From Vibrio gallicus (lineage in GTDB: Bacteria > Pseudomonadota > Gammaproteobacteria > Enterobacterales > Vibrionaceae): 64,000 nucleotides of DNA. Both the position numbers and the translations under genes were made by a program. Shown here one piece after another: positions 16,956 through 26,475 of this stretch; position 1 is the stretch's first letter; every line of letters begins with the position of its first letter. The stretch covers positions 1,302,001 to 1,366,000 of the forward strand of contig NZ_AP024871.1 in NCBI RefSeq assembly GCF_024346875.1. The letters run 5' to 3'. The notes under the pieces are model-generated. The model was given only the letters and a program-made list of their open reading frames with translations. It was not told the DNA's origin and made no database searches.

Positions 16956-16984
16956 GTTCCAAAATGGGGTAGAGATCTTGGAAC
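16956..16984 (+). promoter_or_regulatory. Inverted repeat immediately upstream of the cNMP/CBS gene
   Basis: GTTCCAA and TTGGAAC are perfect 7-base arms separated by 15 bases, ending 10 bases before the ATG. A TATAAT hexamer at 16988-16993 lies directly against the start codon. The repeat could be an operator or a leader hairpin. Confidence 0.4.
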
Positions 16985-16994
16985 AGGTATAATC

Positions 16995-18866
16995 ATGGAA
17001 GCGGAACTACTCGAAATACAACAATTCTTAGCGCAATATCCCCCATTTAACCAACTGCCTGAAGAGGTGTTGGCCGAGGTGACTCGCAATACTGAAATTT
17101 CTTATGTAAGAGAAAACAAAAGCGTCGTTGAACTAGGTCAAACCATTGAAGAGTTTTTTGTCATTCGCAGTGGCGTTATTGAAATTAGCAAACGAAACGG
17201 TCAACTATACAACCGCTTGGACGAAGGCGCCGTGTTCGGTCAGATGGCGCTATTAAGTAACGGTCGAGTACAATTTCCCGCCAAAGCAATAGAAGACTCA
17301 CTTATCTACTGCATTCCAGGCGAAACCTTCCAATATCTTTATGATAATTTTGATAGCTTCGCTGACTTTGTTGCCGCTGAGAACAATATTCGTTTACGCC
17401 GTGCCATCGCCAATAACAATGACGAAAATGACCTAACCACAGTTAAGGTACGTGAACTTATATCGCGACCAGTCTATACCATCTTTGATAATGAAAGCAT
17501 CAAGCAAGCTGCTATTATTATGGATGAAGAAAATACCTCCTGCCTATTGGTTATCTCAGAAGAAGAGCACCTGCAAGATGAAGTACAAGGCATCCTTACT
17601 GACCGTGATCTCTGTACTCGAGCCCTTGCTCGGGGCGTAGATACCGATGCCCCCCTAAGCTCAGTGATGACCAAAGAGGTTATTACATTAGACAGTAATG
17701 CTTATGTATATGAAGCCATGTTAACCATGTTGCGATATAACGTGCATCACCTGCCTATAATGCGCAAAGGGCAAGCACTTGGCGTTATTGAAGCAACCGA
17801 TATTGTTCGCTACGAGTCTCAAAACTCCTTATTGTTAGTAAGCTCTATCTTCCAACAAAACACCATCGAAGAACTGGTGGTACTTTCCGAACAAGTAAGA
17901 GAAAGCTTTGTTCGATTTGTTAATGAAGATGCCAATTCACATATGATTGGCAGCGCGATGTCGGTTATTGGTCAAAGCTTTAAACAGCGTATTATTGAGC
18001 TTGGCGAAGAAGAACTTGGCCCTGCGCCTATCCCCTACTGCTTCCTTGCATTAGGCTCGATGGCAAGAGATGAGCAGCTTATTGTCACCGATCAAGACAA
18101 CGCCATCATTTTGTCCAACAGCTTTGAAAAAGAAAAACATGACCAGTACTTTAGTGAACTTGCAAAATGGGTCAGTGATGGCTTGGACAAATGTGGTTAT
18201 CCCTACTGTACCGGTGACATTATGGCAACCAACCCAATATGGCGCATGACTCAAACTGAATGGGAGGAATGCTTCTCCGATTGGATCGATAATCCAAACC
18301 CTAAAGCATTACTCAATGCCTCTATCTTTTTTGACCTTGTAGGAGTACACGGCCAACTCAAGTGGGCGGATCAACTTAATCGCTTTATAACCAAGCGCGC
18401 CCGTAAAAGCCCTAAGTTTTTAGCCCTGATGGCACGTAATGCCCTCAATAGAACCCCACCACTTGGCTTCTTTAAAAGTTTTGTGATGGAGAAAGATGGT
18501 AAGCATAGAAAATCAATCAACCTTAAACGACGCGGTACAGCACCATTAGCGGATCTAATACGTGTTCATGCTCTAGCGATTGGTTCGACCCAGCAAAACT
18601 CATTTGAGCGTTTAGATGATATCTTGGAAAGTGCTCTATTACCGAAAGGCAAAGCGCAAGATCTCAAGGATGCCCTTGAGTTTATCTCAATGGTTCGTAT
18701 TCGACATCAAGCTATAGATATCGAACAAGGTAATGAGCCTGATAATAATATTGAACCTGATAACCTGTCCGAATTTGAACGTCGTAACCTTAAAGATGCT
18801 TTCCAAATCTTAAGCAACGCGCAAAACTTCCTCAAGTTTCGTCACCAAGGAAATACATTTAGATAG
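16995..18866 (+). CDS. cNMP-binding / CBS-pair / DUF294 nucleotidyltransferase-like protein
   Basis: The 623-residue cytosolic protein has four parts. Residues about 15-130 form a cyclic-nucleotide-binding-like domain (VRENKSVVELGQTIEEFFVIRSG). Two CBS motifs lie at about 150-275 (LISRPVYTIFDNESIKQAA, SVMTKEVITLDSNAYVYEA). A DUF294 nucleotidyltransferase-like domain with GSMARDEQLIVTDQDNAII is at about 350-375. A DUF294 C-terminal domain ends the protein. The GS...D-x-D arrangement resembles GlnD-type nucleotidyltransferases. CBS pairs usually bind adenine nucleotides, so this looks like a sensor that modifies or regulates something unknown. The gene ends 2 bases before the exonuclease gene, so the two act together. 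Confidence 0.88.
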   Translation: MEAELLEIQQFLAQYPPFNQLPEEVLAEVTRNTEISYVRENKSVVELGQTIEEFFVIRSGVIEISKRNGQLYNRLDEGAVFGQMALLSNGRVQFPAKAIEDSLIYCIPGETFQYLYDNFDSFADFVAAENNIRLRRAIANNNDENDLTTVKVRELISRPVYTIFDNESIKQAAIIMDEENTSCLLVISEEEHLQDEVQGILTDRDLCTRALARGVDTDAPLSSVMTKEVITLDSNAYVYEAMLTMLRYNVHHLPIMRKGQALGVIEATDIVRYESQNSLLLVSSIFQQNTIEELVVLSEQVRESFVRFVNEDANSHMIGSAMSVIGQSFKQRIIELGEEELGPAPIPYCFLALGSMARDEQLIVTDQDNAIILSNSFEKEKHDQYFSELAKWVSDGLDKCGYPYCTGDIMATNPIWRMTQTEWEECFSDWIDNPNPKALLNASIFFDLVGVHGQLKWADQLNRFITKRARKSPKFLALMARNALNRTPPLGFFKSFVMEKDGKHRKSINLKRRGTAPLADLIRVHALAIGSTQQNSFERLDDILESALLPKGKAQDLKDALEFISMVRIRHQAIDIEQGNEPDNNIEPDNLSEFERRNLKDAFQILSNAQNFLKFRHQGNTFR

Positions 18867-18868
18867 TT

Positions 18869-19573
18869 ATGAGTAAACAAAATTTAGATTGGTTTGAGCA
18901 GCATCAGCATCAAGCACACAACGCTATAAATCCTTGGTTGAAGAGCTTTTTTCAAACGGCACTTCCCCAATCAGGCACCTTATTAAAAGATACACAGTTG
19001 TTGGCTTTGGATTTTGAAACCACTGGATTAGATGCCAAAAAAGATGAGATCATATCAATTGGACTTGTCCCTTTTGATATGAATCGTATTTATCTAAAGC
19101 AGAGTAGAAGTTGGTTAATTAAGCCAAAGAAAAAATTAAATACAGATTCTGTGGTAATCCATGGCATTACACACTCTGATCTTGAAGATGCGCCGGACCT
19201 AAATAAAATATTACCCGAGTTTCTTGAGACCATAGCTGGCAAGATATGCGTAGTGCATTATCGTCAAATTGAGCGGGATTTTTTGAATGCGACCTTTAAA
19301 CGCCGGTTTGGCGAAGGGATTGTATTTCCGGTCATTGATACGCTACAGATTGAGTGGGAACAACAGAGAAAGATCAGTAGTGGAGTTTGGAATAGACTTA
19401 AAGGTAAGCGGCCTGCTTCAGTAAGATTAGGGGCAAGTCGTACTAGGTACAACCTGCCAGCCTATACTCCGCACGATGCCTTGGTTGACGCCATTGCAAC
19501 AGCAGAACTTTTGCAAGCACAAGTCTCACACCTTTACAGTGATGAGACCCTGCTTGAAGAGCTATGGGTTTAA
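18869..19573 (+). CDS. DnaQ-like 3'-5' exonuclease (DEDDh)
   Basis: The 234-residue protein has the DEDDh exonuclease motifs. ExoI is LALDFETTGLDAKKDEI (Asp, Glu), ExoII includes HYRQIERDFLNATF, and ExoIII is YTPHDALVDAIATAEL with the catalytic His and Asp. Such enzymes trim DNA or RNA 3' ends. The family resembles DNA polymerase III epsilon, but this is not the replicative dnaQ: it lacks the dnaQ neighbourhood and is paired with the CBS/DUF294 gene 2 bases upstream. It overlaps the convergent BCCT gene by 4 bases at the 3' ends. Confidence 0.88.
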   Translation: MSKQNLDWFEQHQHQAHNAINPWLKSFFQTALPQSGTLLKDTQLLALDFETTGLDAKKDEIISIGLVPFDMNRIYLKQSRSWLIKPKKKLNTDSVVIHGITHSDLEDAPDLNKILPEFLETIAGKICVVHYRQIERDFLNATFKRRFGEGIVFPVIDTLQIEWEQQRKISSGVWNRLKGKRPASVRLGASRTRYNLPAYTPHDALVDAIATAELLQAQVSHLYSDETLLEELWV

Positions 19574-21141
19574 CGCTCTTCCGTCGCCATACCCATTAAT
19601 AAACTAATGCACATGGCAAGTAGAATAAAGGTAAATGGTAGCGCGGTTGAGATTGCACCTGCTTGCAGTGCCTGAACCGCCTCCGATCCACCTACCCACA
19701 ACATTGCAACAGCAATTGCACCTTCGATAAATGCCCAGAAGATACGCTGTGGAACTGGCGCATCGAGCTTACCACCAGCAGTGATACTATCGATTACCAA
19801 CGAACCTGAATCCGATGAAGTCACGAAGAACACCATGACTAGAATAATACCGATGATAGACAGAACGTTACCCATTGGCATCGCATCAAACATCTCAAAC
19901 ATTGCAAGAGATACGTCTGTTAGACCCTTATCACCTAGAATACCAACATGATTAATCACTTGGTCGATAGCCAAACCACCAAAGGTAGACATCCAAACTA
20001 GGGTTACTGCTGCCGGAACAAGTAGTACAGCTGTGATGAATTCACGTACAGTACGACCTTTAGAAACGCGAGCGATAAACATACCAACAAATGGGGACCA
20101 TGAAATCCACCATGCCCAATAGAATACAGTCCAGCCTTGGAACCAAGCTTCATCTTCACGACCATGCGGGTTACTTAGCGGAATAATATTCTCAACATAA
20201 GACATTAAAGTAGTAGAAATACTGCTAAATGTTACGTGGTAACCAATAATCATTACTAGAGTTAGTAAAACAAACGCCACGATCATATTGATATTTGATA
20301 CGACTTTCACACCGCCATCAATACCACGCACTACCGAAATAATGGCCAACAACGTAACAAAGGCGATTACGCCAACTTGCAAGCCAAATCCAGATGTAAT
20401 CCCAAATACATGGTTAATACCACTAGCAGCCTGTTGTGCACCTAAACCAAGAGATGTTGCTAAACCAAACAAGGTTGCAAGCACCGCTAAGATGTCAACA
20501 ATATGTCCGGGCCAACCCCAAGTTCTATCACCTAAAATAGGATAAAAAATAGAGCGAATAGACAGCGGAAGACCTTTATTATAGGTAAAGAATGCTAAAG
20601 AAAGTGCTACTACCGCGTAAATAGCCCAAGGGTGCAAACCCCAGTGGTACATAGTCGCACCAAGGGCAAGCTTAGCTGCTTCTGGTGAGTTAGCTGCCAC
20701 GTTGAGTGGCGTATGGTACCAACCAGTGAAGTAAGCAACCGGCTCAGCCACACTCCAGAACATCAGACCGATACCCATGCCTGCGGCAAACAGCATCGCT
20801 ATCCACGACATCCATGAGTGCTCAGGAACCGCCTCTTTACCACCTAGTCGGATCTTACCGTACGGAGATACGATCAATGCAAAGCAGAAGATAACAAAAA
20901 TATTACCTGCCCAAATAAACAACACATCAAATGATCCGATAATTTGCCACTTCAAACCATCTAATGCATTCTTTGCTGTGTCGGCGTCCATAAACACCAT
21001 TGCTAATAAAAACAGAATAGTCAGGCCAGCACTGGTAGAAAATACGGCGTTATGTACATCAAAGCCCCATTTCTGAATGTTATCCTGTCCTATCTGATAA
21101 TCAGTACTATCGATGCTATATTTATCGATACCCTTAGTCAT
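19570..21141 (-). CDS. BCCT-family betaine/choline/carnitine-type transporter
   Basis: The 523-residue protein has about 12 transmembrane helices. The BCCT signatures are present: the glycine stretch FAAGMGIGLMFWSVAEPVAYF and the Trp-rich segment FYWAWWISWSPFVGMFIARVSKGRT. The GMGIG form of the glycine motif resembles Na+-coupled betaine carriers such as BetP, rather than the antiporter CaiT. It therefore probably imports glycine betaine, DMSP or a similar osmolyte with Na+. Vibrios carry several such carriers for osmotic stress. The N- and C-terminal tails are short, unlike those used for osmosensing in BetP. It is monocistronic. Confidence 0.93.
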   Translation of the reverse strand: MTKGIDKYSIDSTDYQIGQDNIQKWGFDVHNAVFSTSAGLTILFLLAMVFMDADTAKNALDGLKWQIIGSFDVLFIWAGNIFVIFCFALIVSPYGKIRLGGKEAVPEHSWMSWIAMLFAAGMGIGLMFWSVAEPVAYFTGWYHTPLNVAANSPEAAKLALGATMYHWGLHPWAIYAVVALSLAFFTYNKGLPLSIRSIFYPILGDRTWGWPGHIVDILAVLATLFGLATSLGLGAQQAASGINHVFGITSGFGLQVGVIAFVTLLAIISVVRGIDGGVKVVSNINMIVAFVLLTLVMIIGYHVTFSSISTTLMSYVENIIPLSNPHGREDEAWFQGWTVFYWAWWISWSPFVGMFIARVSKGRTVREFITAVLLVPAAVTLVWMSTFGGLAIDQVINHVGILGDKGLTDVSLAMFEMFDAMPMGNVLSIIGIILVMVFFVTSSDSGSLVIDSITAGGKLDAPVPQRIFWAFIEGAIAVAMLWVGGSEAVQALQAGAISTALPFTFILLAMCISLLMGMATEER

Positions 21142-21240
21142 GCAAACTCCTTATATGCGAGGCATGGGTTGTAATTAACTTACAAGTATACACTAAAATG
21201 TGGGCTAAATCTGTAAGATACTGAAAGAACAGTACAAAAA

Positions 21241-22536
21241 TCACCCTAACGAAGACAAACCATACCACCCTGGTACAAGAAGTATGCTGGCCAATACAAC
21301 TATTTGGATCAAAATAAACGGTATAACGCCGGAGTAGATCTGCGCTGTCGATACTGTTTTCGGTGCTACCCCTTTCAAATAAAATAGACTAAACCCAAAG
21401 GGAGGGGTTAAAAACGAGGTCTGTAAATTCATCGCTACCAGAATGGCAAACCACACCATATTAATGCCAAGTAACTCGGCAACAGGTGCAATAATAGGTA
21501 CGATAATGAAGCATATCTCAACAAAGTCGATGAAGAAGCCAAGTAATAATATTACCAACATGACTAAAATCAGAAATCCCCACTTCTCACCTGGCAGTGC
21601 GAGCATCCACTCTTCTACAAGGTAGTCTCCCCCTGTATAAGTAAACGCCATCGAGAACGCCGTTGCTCCAAGCAAGATGGCAAACACCATCGCGGTAACC
21701 TTGACCGTTTCCGTAGCAGATTCGTAGATTAATCGCCAACTAAACTGACGGTATACTATTGACAGTACAACCGCTCCTGCCCCACCTAGAGCCGCCGATT
21801 CAGTTGGAGTAGCGACACCGGCAAAGATAGACCCAAGAACCACAACGATTAGCGCTAGAGGAGGCACTATCGCTTTGGCCGCGGAGATCCACTGCTCCGA
21901 TTTTGATAGATCGTCTTGCTGTGGGATCGGTGGCGCAACCTCTGGTTTAAAGTATGCGTATAACGCTATGTATATAACATACGCCAGAACTAATACCACC
22001 CCAGGCCATATTGCGGCTTGAAACAGATCACCGACAGGAACACCTAATACATCGCCAAGAAGTATTAGAACAATAGAGGGGGGAATGATCTGCCCCAAAG
22101 TACCCGATGCGCAAATCGTACCGCAGGCTAAACGGGTATCATATTGATACTTCAACATAACCGGTAATGAGATTAAGCCCATTGCAACCACTGACGCACC
22201 AACCACTCCGGTTGAAGCGGCCAAAAGCGCACCAACCACCACAGTGGATATCGCTATACCACCACGCACACCACCGAATAATCGCCCCATAGCTTCTAGA
22301 AGTTGTTCTGCTAAGCGGGTCTTTTGTAAAACTAGCCCCATAAAAATAAACAAGGGAACAGCCATCAAAACCGTATTTTGCATAATAGATTCAATACGAT
22401 AAGGCATAAAGGCAAACATATCCCAACCTTCTGCCCACACACCAAATATCAACGCAATTCCGCCAAAAGTAAACGCAACTGGGAACCCGAGTAGCAATGC
22501 AAGCAGTGCTACAAAAAACATAATAATGCCTATCAT
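21241..22536 (-). CDS. dctM: TRAP transporter large permease (DctM-like)
   Basis: I chose the ATG at 22536 (MIGIIMFFVALLALLLGFPVAFTF). It overlaps the stop of the small-permease gene in an ATGA junction; a longer frame from 22647 merely reads through that gene. The product of 431 residues is a polytopic membrane protein of the DctM/TRAP-T large subunit type, with the family segment GFPVAFTFGG and IIPPSIVLILLG. It forms the Na+-driven channel for a solute delivered by the periplasmic DctP-like protein. It is the last gene of the dctP-dctQ-dctM operon. Confidence 0.95.
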   Translation of the reverse strand: MIGIIMFFVALLALLLGFPVAFTFGGIALIFGVWAEGWDMFAFMPYRIESIMQNTVLMAVPLFIFMGLVLQKTRLAEQLLEAMGRLFGGVRGGIAISTVVVGALLAASTGVVGASVVAMGLISLPVMLKYQYDTRLACGTICASGTLGQIIPPSIVLILLGDVLGVPVGDLFQAAIWPGVVLVLAYVIYIALYAYFKPEVAPPIPQQDDLSKSEQWISAAKAIVPPLALIVVVLGSIFAGVATPTESAALGGAGAVVLSIVYRQFSWRLIYESATETVKVTAMVFAILLGATAFSMAFTYTGGDYLVEEWMLALPGEKWGFLILVMLVILLLGFFIDFVEICFIIVPIIAPVAELLGINMVWFAILVAMNLQTSFLTPPFGFSLFYLKGVAPKTVSTAQIYSGVIPFILIQIVVLASILLVPGWYGLSSLG

Positions 22537-23048
22537 TGAGTGCTCTCCTTGCTCTCTTGAATGCGAATAAGTGAGTGACAGATAAGCCCAACGCCACTTA
22601 TGGCAATAAATAGAAATGAGACTGGAATTGCGGCTTTTATAATCCATCTATAGGCTAAACCGCCTGGGTCTCCCGATTTCTCACCGAGTTCGTAGGCCTG
22701 CCAGGCGAAATCAATTCCGTACCATGCAACTAATAGGCTAAAAGGCAATAACCAAACTAAGGTGCCGAGTATGTCAATGGTGGCTTGGGTTTTTACTGAA
22801 AAGCGCTCATAGAAGACATCGACCCGAACATGACCGTGGGTCTTTAATGCAAAAGGTACCCCTAGCAAGAAAACGGCGGAAAATAGATGCCACTCCATTT
22901 CTTGCATTGCAATTGAAACATCGTTAAATACATATCGCATAACCACGTCATAAACGACGTTAGCCAGCAACAATAAAAACAACACACTCGAGACATGCCC
23001 GAGTGTGTTGCAAATTCTATCTAATATAGATTTTAGTGATTTCAGCAA
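22533..23048 (-). CDS. dctQ: TRAP transporter small permease (DctQ-like)
   Basis: The 171-residue membrane protein has four predicted helices and the DctQ pattern (VLFLLLLANVVYDVVMRYVF, EMEWHLFSAVFLLGVPFALK, HVRVDVFYERF). It pairs with DctM to make the membrane part of a TRAP transporter. It begins 29 bases after the dctP stop and overlaps dctM by 4 bases, so the three subunits are produced together. Confidence 0.95.
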   Translation of the reverse strand: MLKSLKSILDRICNTLGHVSSVLFLLLLANVVYDVVMRYVFNDVSIAMQEMEWHLFSAVFLLGVPFALKTHGHVRVDVFYERFSVKTQATIDILGTLVWLLPFSLLVAWYGIDFAWQAYELGEKSGDPGGLAYRWIIKAAIPVSFLFIAISGVGLICHSLIRIQESKESTQ

Positions 23049-23077
23049 ATGACCTCCCTGTCCTGCTGACGCTAGCT

Positions 23078-24160
23078 TTAATCAAAGCTATTTAGGTAAG
23101 CTTTATCGGATATTTCAGTCCATGAACGCACTTGCTTCATATATTCAGCTTGTGACTTTTGGATTTTCTTTGCCATGTCATCTTGTGCAGCATGCTCAAC
23201 CAACAACTTGTCGTTAGCCGCGCGCAATTGTGTCATAACCTCTGGTGGGAAGTTTTTCACCTGTACATCTGGATACTCAGTTTTGATACTCACCCAGTTT
23301 TTACCACTTTCATAAGTAGACTGGGTATACATATCATAAGCTGCAGTTCGCATTGCTACGCGTAAGATCTCTTGCAGATCGGCCGGTAATTTGTCCCATA
23401 CGCGTTGGTTCACAAGAAATTGCAATTCAGTTCCAGGCTCATGCCAACCTGTATAGTAATACGGCGCTATCTTATGAAAGCCCATACGCAGATCGAGAGA
23501 AGGTCCAACCCACTCGAGTGCATCTATGGTTTTTCTTTCTAATGCCGTATAAAGCTCACCCGGTGCAATATTGGTTGGCTTGGCGCCAAGCTCTGCTAGG
23601 ATTTCCCCTGCAAAACCGGGGATGCGCATCTTTAAGCCTTTTAGGTCGTCGACAGATTTGATCTCTTTTTGAAACCATCCCCCCATTTGTACACCTGTGT
23701 TACCACCAGGGAAGGACAACAGATTGTGAGGCTTATACACATCAGCCATCAATTCCATACCTCCACCGTAGTAGAACCAAGAATATTGCTCAGATGCCGT
23801 CATACCAAATGGCATAGTGGTAAAATAAAGCGTATTTGGAACCTTACCCTTCCAGTAGTACGAAGCCGAGTGCCCCATATCATACTGACCGGATTTAACC
23901 ATATCGAACACACCGAGCGGCGCTTTATGCTTGTTTGAAGAATCAATACGGATCTTCAGACGTCCATTCGACATCTTATCCGCCATTGCTGCCATGTTCT
24001 TAGTCGCATCACCAAAAATTGGAAAGTTTGGTCCCCAGGTTTCTGCCAGTTTCAAGCGATAAACTTTATCATCAGCGGCAACACTGCTCGCTCCTAACAT
24101 CCCTATGACTAGCGCTGCACTGCTAATACACGCCGTAAACAACTTTGCTTTGAAAGCCAT
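23078..24160 (-). CDS. dctP: TRAP transporter substrate-binding protein (DctP/TakP-like)
   Basis: The ATG at 24160 is preferred because SD GGAG lies six bases upstream; the ATG at 24172 lacks one. The product (360 residues) has a signal peptide (about 1-29) and the DctP fold: GQYDMGHSASYYW, DLKGLKMRIPGFAGEIL with the ligand Arg, and ALEWVGPSLDLRMGFHKIAPYYYTG. The last stretch, together with GVQMGGWFQKEIK, resembles the TakP group that binds 2-oxo acids or lactate. The substrate is thus likely a small organic acid; this is inferred. It is the first gene of the dctPQM operon. Confidence 0.92.
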   Translation of the reverse strand: MAFKAKLFTACISSAALVIGMLGASSVAADDKVYRLKLAETWGPNFPIFGDATKNMAAMADKMSNGRLKIRIDSSNKHKAPLGVFDMVKSGQYDMGHSASYYWKGKVPNTLYFTTMPFGMTASEQYSWFYYGGGMELMADVYKPHNLLSFPGGNTGVQMGGWFQKEIKSVDDLKGLKMRIPGFAGEILAELGAKPTNIAPGELYTALERKTIDALEWVGPSLDLRMGFHKIAPYYYTGWHEPGTELQFLVNQRVWDKLPADLQEILRVAMRTAAYDMYTQSTYESGKNWVSIKTEYPDVQVKNFPPEVMTQLRAANDKLLVEHAAQDDMAKKIQKSQAEYMKQVRSWTEISDKAYLNSFD

Positions 24161-24404
24161 ACACATCTCCATTAATCCATGTACTCCGCAACCGCGGGAC
24201 TACCTTGTTATATCCTATTCACGCTCATCAATAACATTAAGTTACGTCATTATAAATATGGTCTTAAATTTATGATTTATAAAAGAAAATCATCAAAAAT
24301 TGCCCTTGAACACGAAATCAAAATTTAACAAGGCAAGATGCTTTATATGGGTCTAGACTTAGCGATCCACTTTAATGAATTTGATCATGAGAGGAGCCTT
24401 CACT

Positions 24405-25076
24405 GTGCGCACCCTTCAGCTTTCGAATCAAAAGATAAGGTTTGGTAAAAAGAGTCGCAGTATCGTCGCGGTAAGCTATTTATTAGCTTCTATCTGGCTA
24501 AGTAATTACGCAGACTCATTACAGGGCACACTAGGGATCTTATTTGTGTGTAGCGTGGTAGCTATTGCGGTCATCCATTTTTATCAGCGCAGCATTATCA
24601 AGTACACCATTACCGATACCCACTTTCAGCAGCACACCTATAAAGGAGGCTGGGTCGTACAGTGGAATAATATCCATAGCCTTGGTCGTTGTATTAGTAA
24701 AGACCCTACAGCTGCCCCACTACCTTGGATAGGTATACGGCTGATCGATCCCAGCCGTTTTATCAGTGGTATTTCACCACGAGTCACCAGCGAGATACTG
24801 CTAAGTCAAAGGGCATTGTTGTATCTTGGAGCCAATGAGGCGGATCGCCAGGAAGAGTTTCAAGATCTGGTTTTAGACTCCAGAAACGTGATCTACAGTA
24901 AAGGGGAGTTTAAAGGGCTTCAAGCGAGCTTATATAGACGAATGGAGTATCAAAGAGGATTTTGGAACTACGATCTATTTATCGCAATCGCCGATCTAGA
25001 TAGAGATGCAGATGACTTTATTGGGTTAATGCGGCAGTACTGGGCTGCCGCGAAAGATGACCAACTAACGCTTTAA
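24405..25076 (+). CDS. DUF2982-like membrane protein
   Basis: I chose a GTG start at 24405 because GAGGAG lies 8 bases upstream; the in-frame ATG at 24375 has no SD. The product has 223 residues. Two hydrophobic helices lie near the N-terminus (about 23-37 and 43-61), followed by a cytoplasmic domain with a PH-like beta-rich start (IKYTITDTHFQQHTYKGGWVVQWNNI). It fits my memory of the Vibrio DUF2982 family. No enzymatic motif is visible. It overlaps the convergent ycbL-like gene by 4 bases at their stop codons. Confidence 0.7.
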   Translation: MRTLQLSNQKIRFGKKSRSIVAVSYLLASIWLSNYADSLQGTLGILFVCSVVAIAVIHFYQRSIIKYTITDTHFQQHTYKGGWVVQWNNIHSLGRCISKDPTAAPLPWIGIRLIDPSRFISGISPRVTSEILLSQRALLYLGANEADRQEEFQDLVLDSRNVIYSKGEFKGLQASLYRRMEYQRGFWNYDLFIAIADLDRDADDFIGLMRQYWAAAKDDQLTL

Positions 25077-25726
25077 TACAGCGGCATTTCATCAGCAACA
25101 AATGGATTTGATGCGCGTTCACTACCAAAGGTAGATTCAGGTCCATGGCCAGGAACAAAACGTGTTTCATTGCCTAATGGCCAAAGCTTTTGTTTAATGG
25201 ATGCAATCAAGGTATTGAAGTCACCTTTTGGAAAATCAGTACGCCCAACTCCCCCCTTGAACAGCACATCACCTACAAAAGCCAGCTTAGCATCGACATT
25301 ATATAGAACAACGTGGCCTGGGGTATGGCCTGGAGTATGAAGAACGTTTAGGCTTTGATTGCCAAAAATCACAGTGTCACCTTCATCGAGCCAGACACTG
25401 GGTTCAAATGCTTCGGTTAATGGAAAGCCAAACATCTGACTTTGCCCTTCAAGGCTTTGCAACCAAAAGTTATCTTCTTTGTGTGGACCAACAATAGGTA
25501 CGTTTAATACCTCAGATAACTCTTCACTTCCACCAACATGGTCAAGGTGTCCGTGGGTCAGAACCAGCTTTTCAATATCAACCCCCATCTCCTTGATCAG
25601 AGCCGCCAACTGTTTCACATCACCACCGGGATCGATCACGACACCTTTCATGGTTTCATCACACCATACGATAGAGCAATTTTGAGAAAAACTGGTTACA
25701 GGAACTACTTGATATTGAAGGGTCAT
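25073..25726 (-). CDS. ycbL: Metallo-beta-lactamase-fold hydrolase YcbL (glyoxalase II-like)
   Basis: The 217-residue protein shows the metal-binding motif THGHLDHVGG (HxHxDH), later His in HTPGHTPGHVVLY, Asp in FVGDVLFKGGVGRTD and His in FVPGHGPEST. This is the YcbL branch of the glyoxalase II superfamily, hydrolysing thioesters such as S-lactoylglutathione (type II glyoxalase in Salmonella). It lies next to ycbK and ldtD, as in E. coli. Confidence 0.94.
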   Translation of the reverse strand: MTLQYQVVPVTSFSQNCSIVWCDETMKGVVIDPGGDVKQLAALIKEMGVDIEKLVLTHGHLDHVGGSEELSEVLNVPIVGPHKEDNFWLQSLEGQSQMFGFPLTEAFEPSVWLDEGDTVIFGNQSLNVLHTPGHTPGHVVLYNVDAKLAFVGDVLFKGGVGRTDFPKGDFNTLIASIKQKLWPLGNETRFVPGHGPESTFGSERASNPFVADEMPLY

Positions 25727-25790
25727 AACTTACCTAAACGACTATTTTAACTAGCATCGACTATGACAGTAATGCCTTTTAAACTCAAGG

Positions 25791-26339
25791 TTATCCGTGC
25801 CAAAAACGAACACGACCGGTGTCGATGTGTACAAATCGACTGCCCGGATAGTACCCGACACCACCAGCCTTAATCGATAACGCAGCGTCATGAACATCGG
25901 AGATATCCACTCCAGCAATCCTAAAATCAATGGCACGCCCTTGCATATGTAAACTGCGCTTGGCAACACCACCATGAGAATGGGCTCTTAGCATCGCATT
26001 GGTTTTTGGTGAACGATATCCAGAGATGATCTGCACCTCTGCATCGGTTTCCAGCACCTGTTGAATTGCGCTAAGTTGAGTAAGCAAGCGTTTATCCATT
26101 GGATGGATTTCATTGCGGCGGAAGTCACGGCAGATATGATTAACTCTTTGTAGCTCCGTATTCACAAAATGACCCGCATTAAAATAACAAGTATTTAGCG
26201 ATTCGCCCGTATGCAGATTATTAAACTGCAACGTTCTGTTTTGTTGTTGTATTTTCGGGGACATGTTCGCCAGGCTTGGCATTGCGACTAGCGCAGACGC
26301 ACCTGCTGCCAGTTTTAAAAATTGTCTTCTATCTACCAC
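25791..26339 (-). CDS. ycbK: YcbK-like Tat-exported M15 peptidase-fold protein (DUF882)
   Basis: I place the start at a GTG (26339) with GAGG six bases upstream, because a TTG at 26351 overlaps that SD. The product of 182 residues opens with a twin-arginine signal, DRRQFLKLAAGASALVA. The DUF882/peptidase M15 region follows: NEIHPMDKRLL, QIISGYRSPKTNAML, HMQGRAIDFRI and GGVGYYPGSRFVHIDTG, with His and Asp residues that bind zinc in D-Ala-D-Ala carboxypeptidase relatives. E. coli YcbK is a known Tat substrate. A peptidoglycan-processing role next to ldtD is inferred. Confidence 0.92.
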   Translation of the reverse strand: MVDRRQFLKLAAGASALVAMPSLANMSPKIQQQNRTLQFNNLHTGESLNTCYFNAGHFVNTELQRVNHICRDFRRNEIHPMDKRLLTQLSAIQQVLETDAEVQIISGYRSPKTNAMLRAHSHGGVAKRSLHMQGRAIDFRIAGVDISDVHDAALSIKAGGVGYYPGSRFVHIDTGRVRFWHG

Positions 26340-26475
26340 TACTTGCCTCAATCTTATGCATCAAACTGAATAAAACAGCCACGCACTTTACTGGATGTAT
26401 AATTTTTAGGCAAATAATATTGTGTATTTTTTGTACAAGCTTATATTTCACCCCTCTTGATTAGCAAACTCAAAC

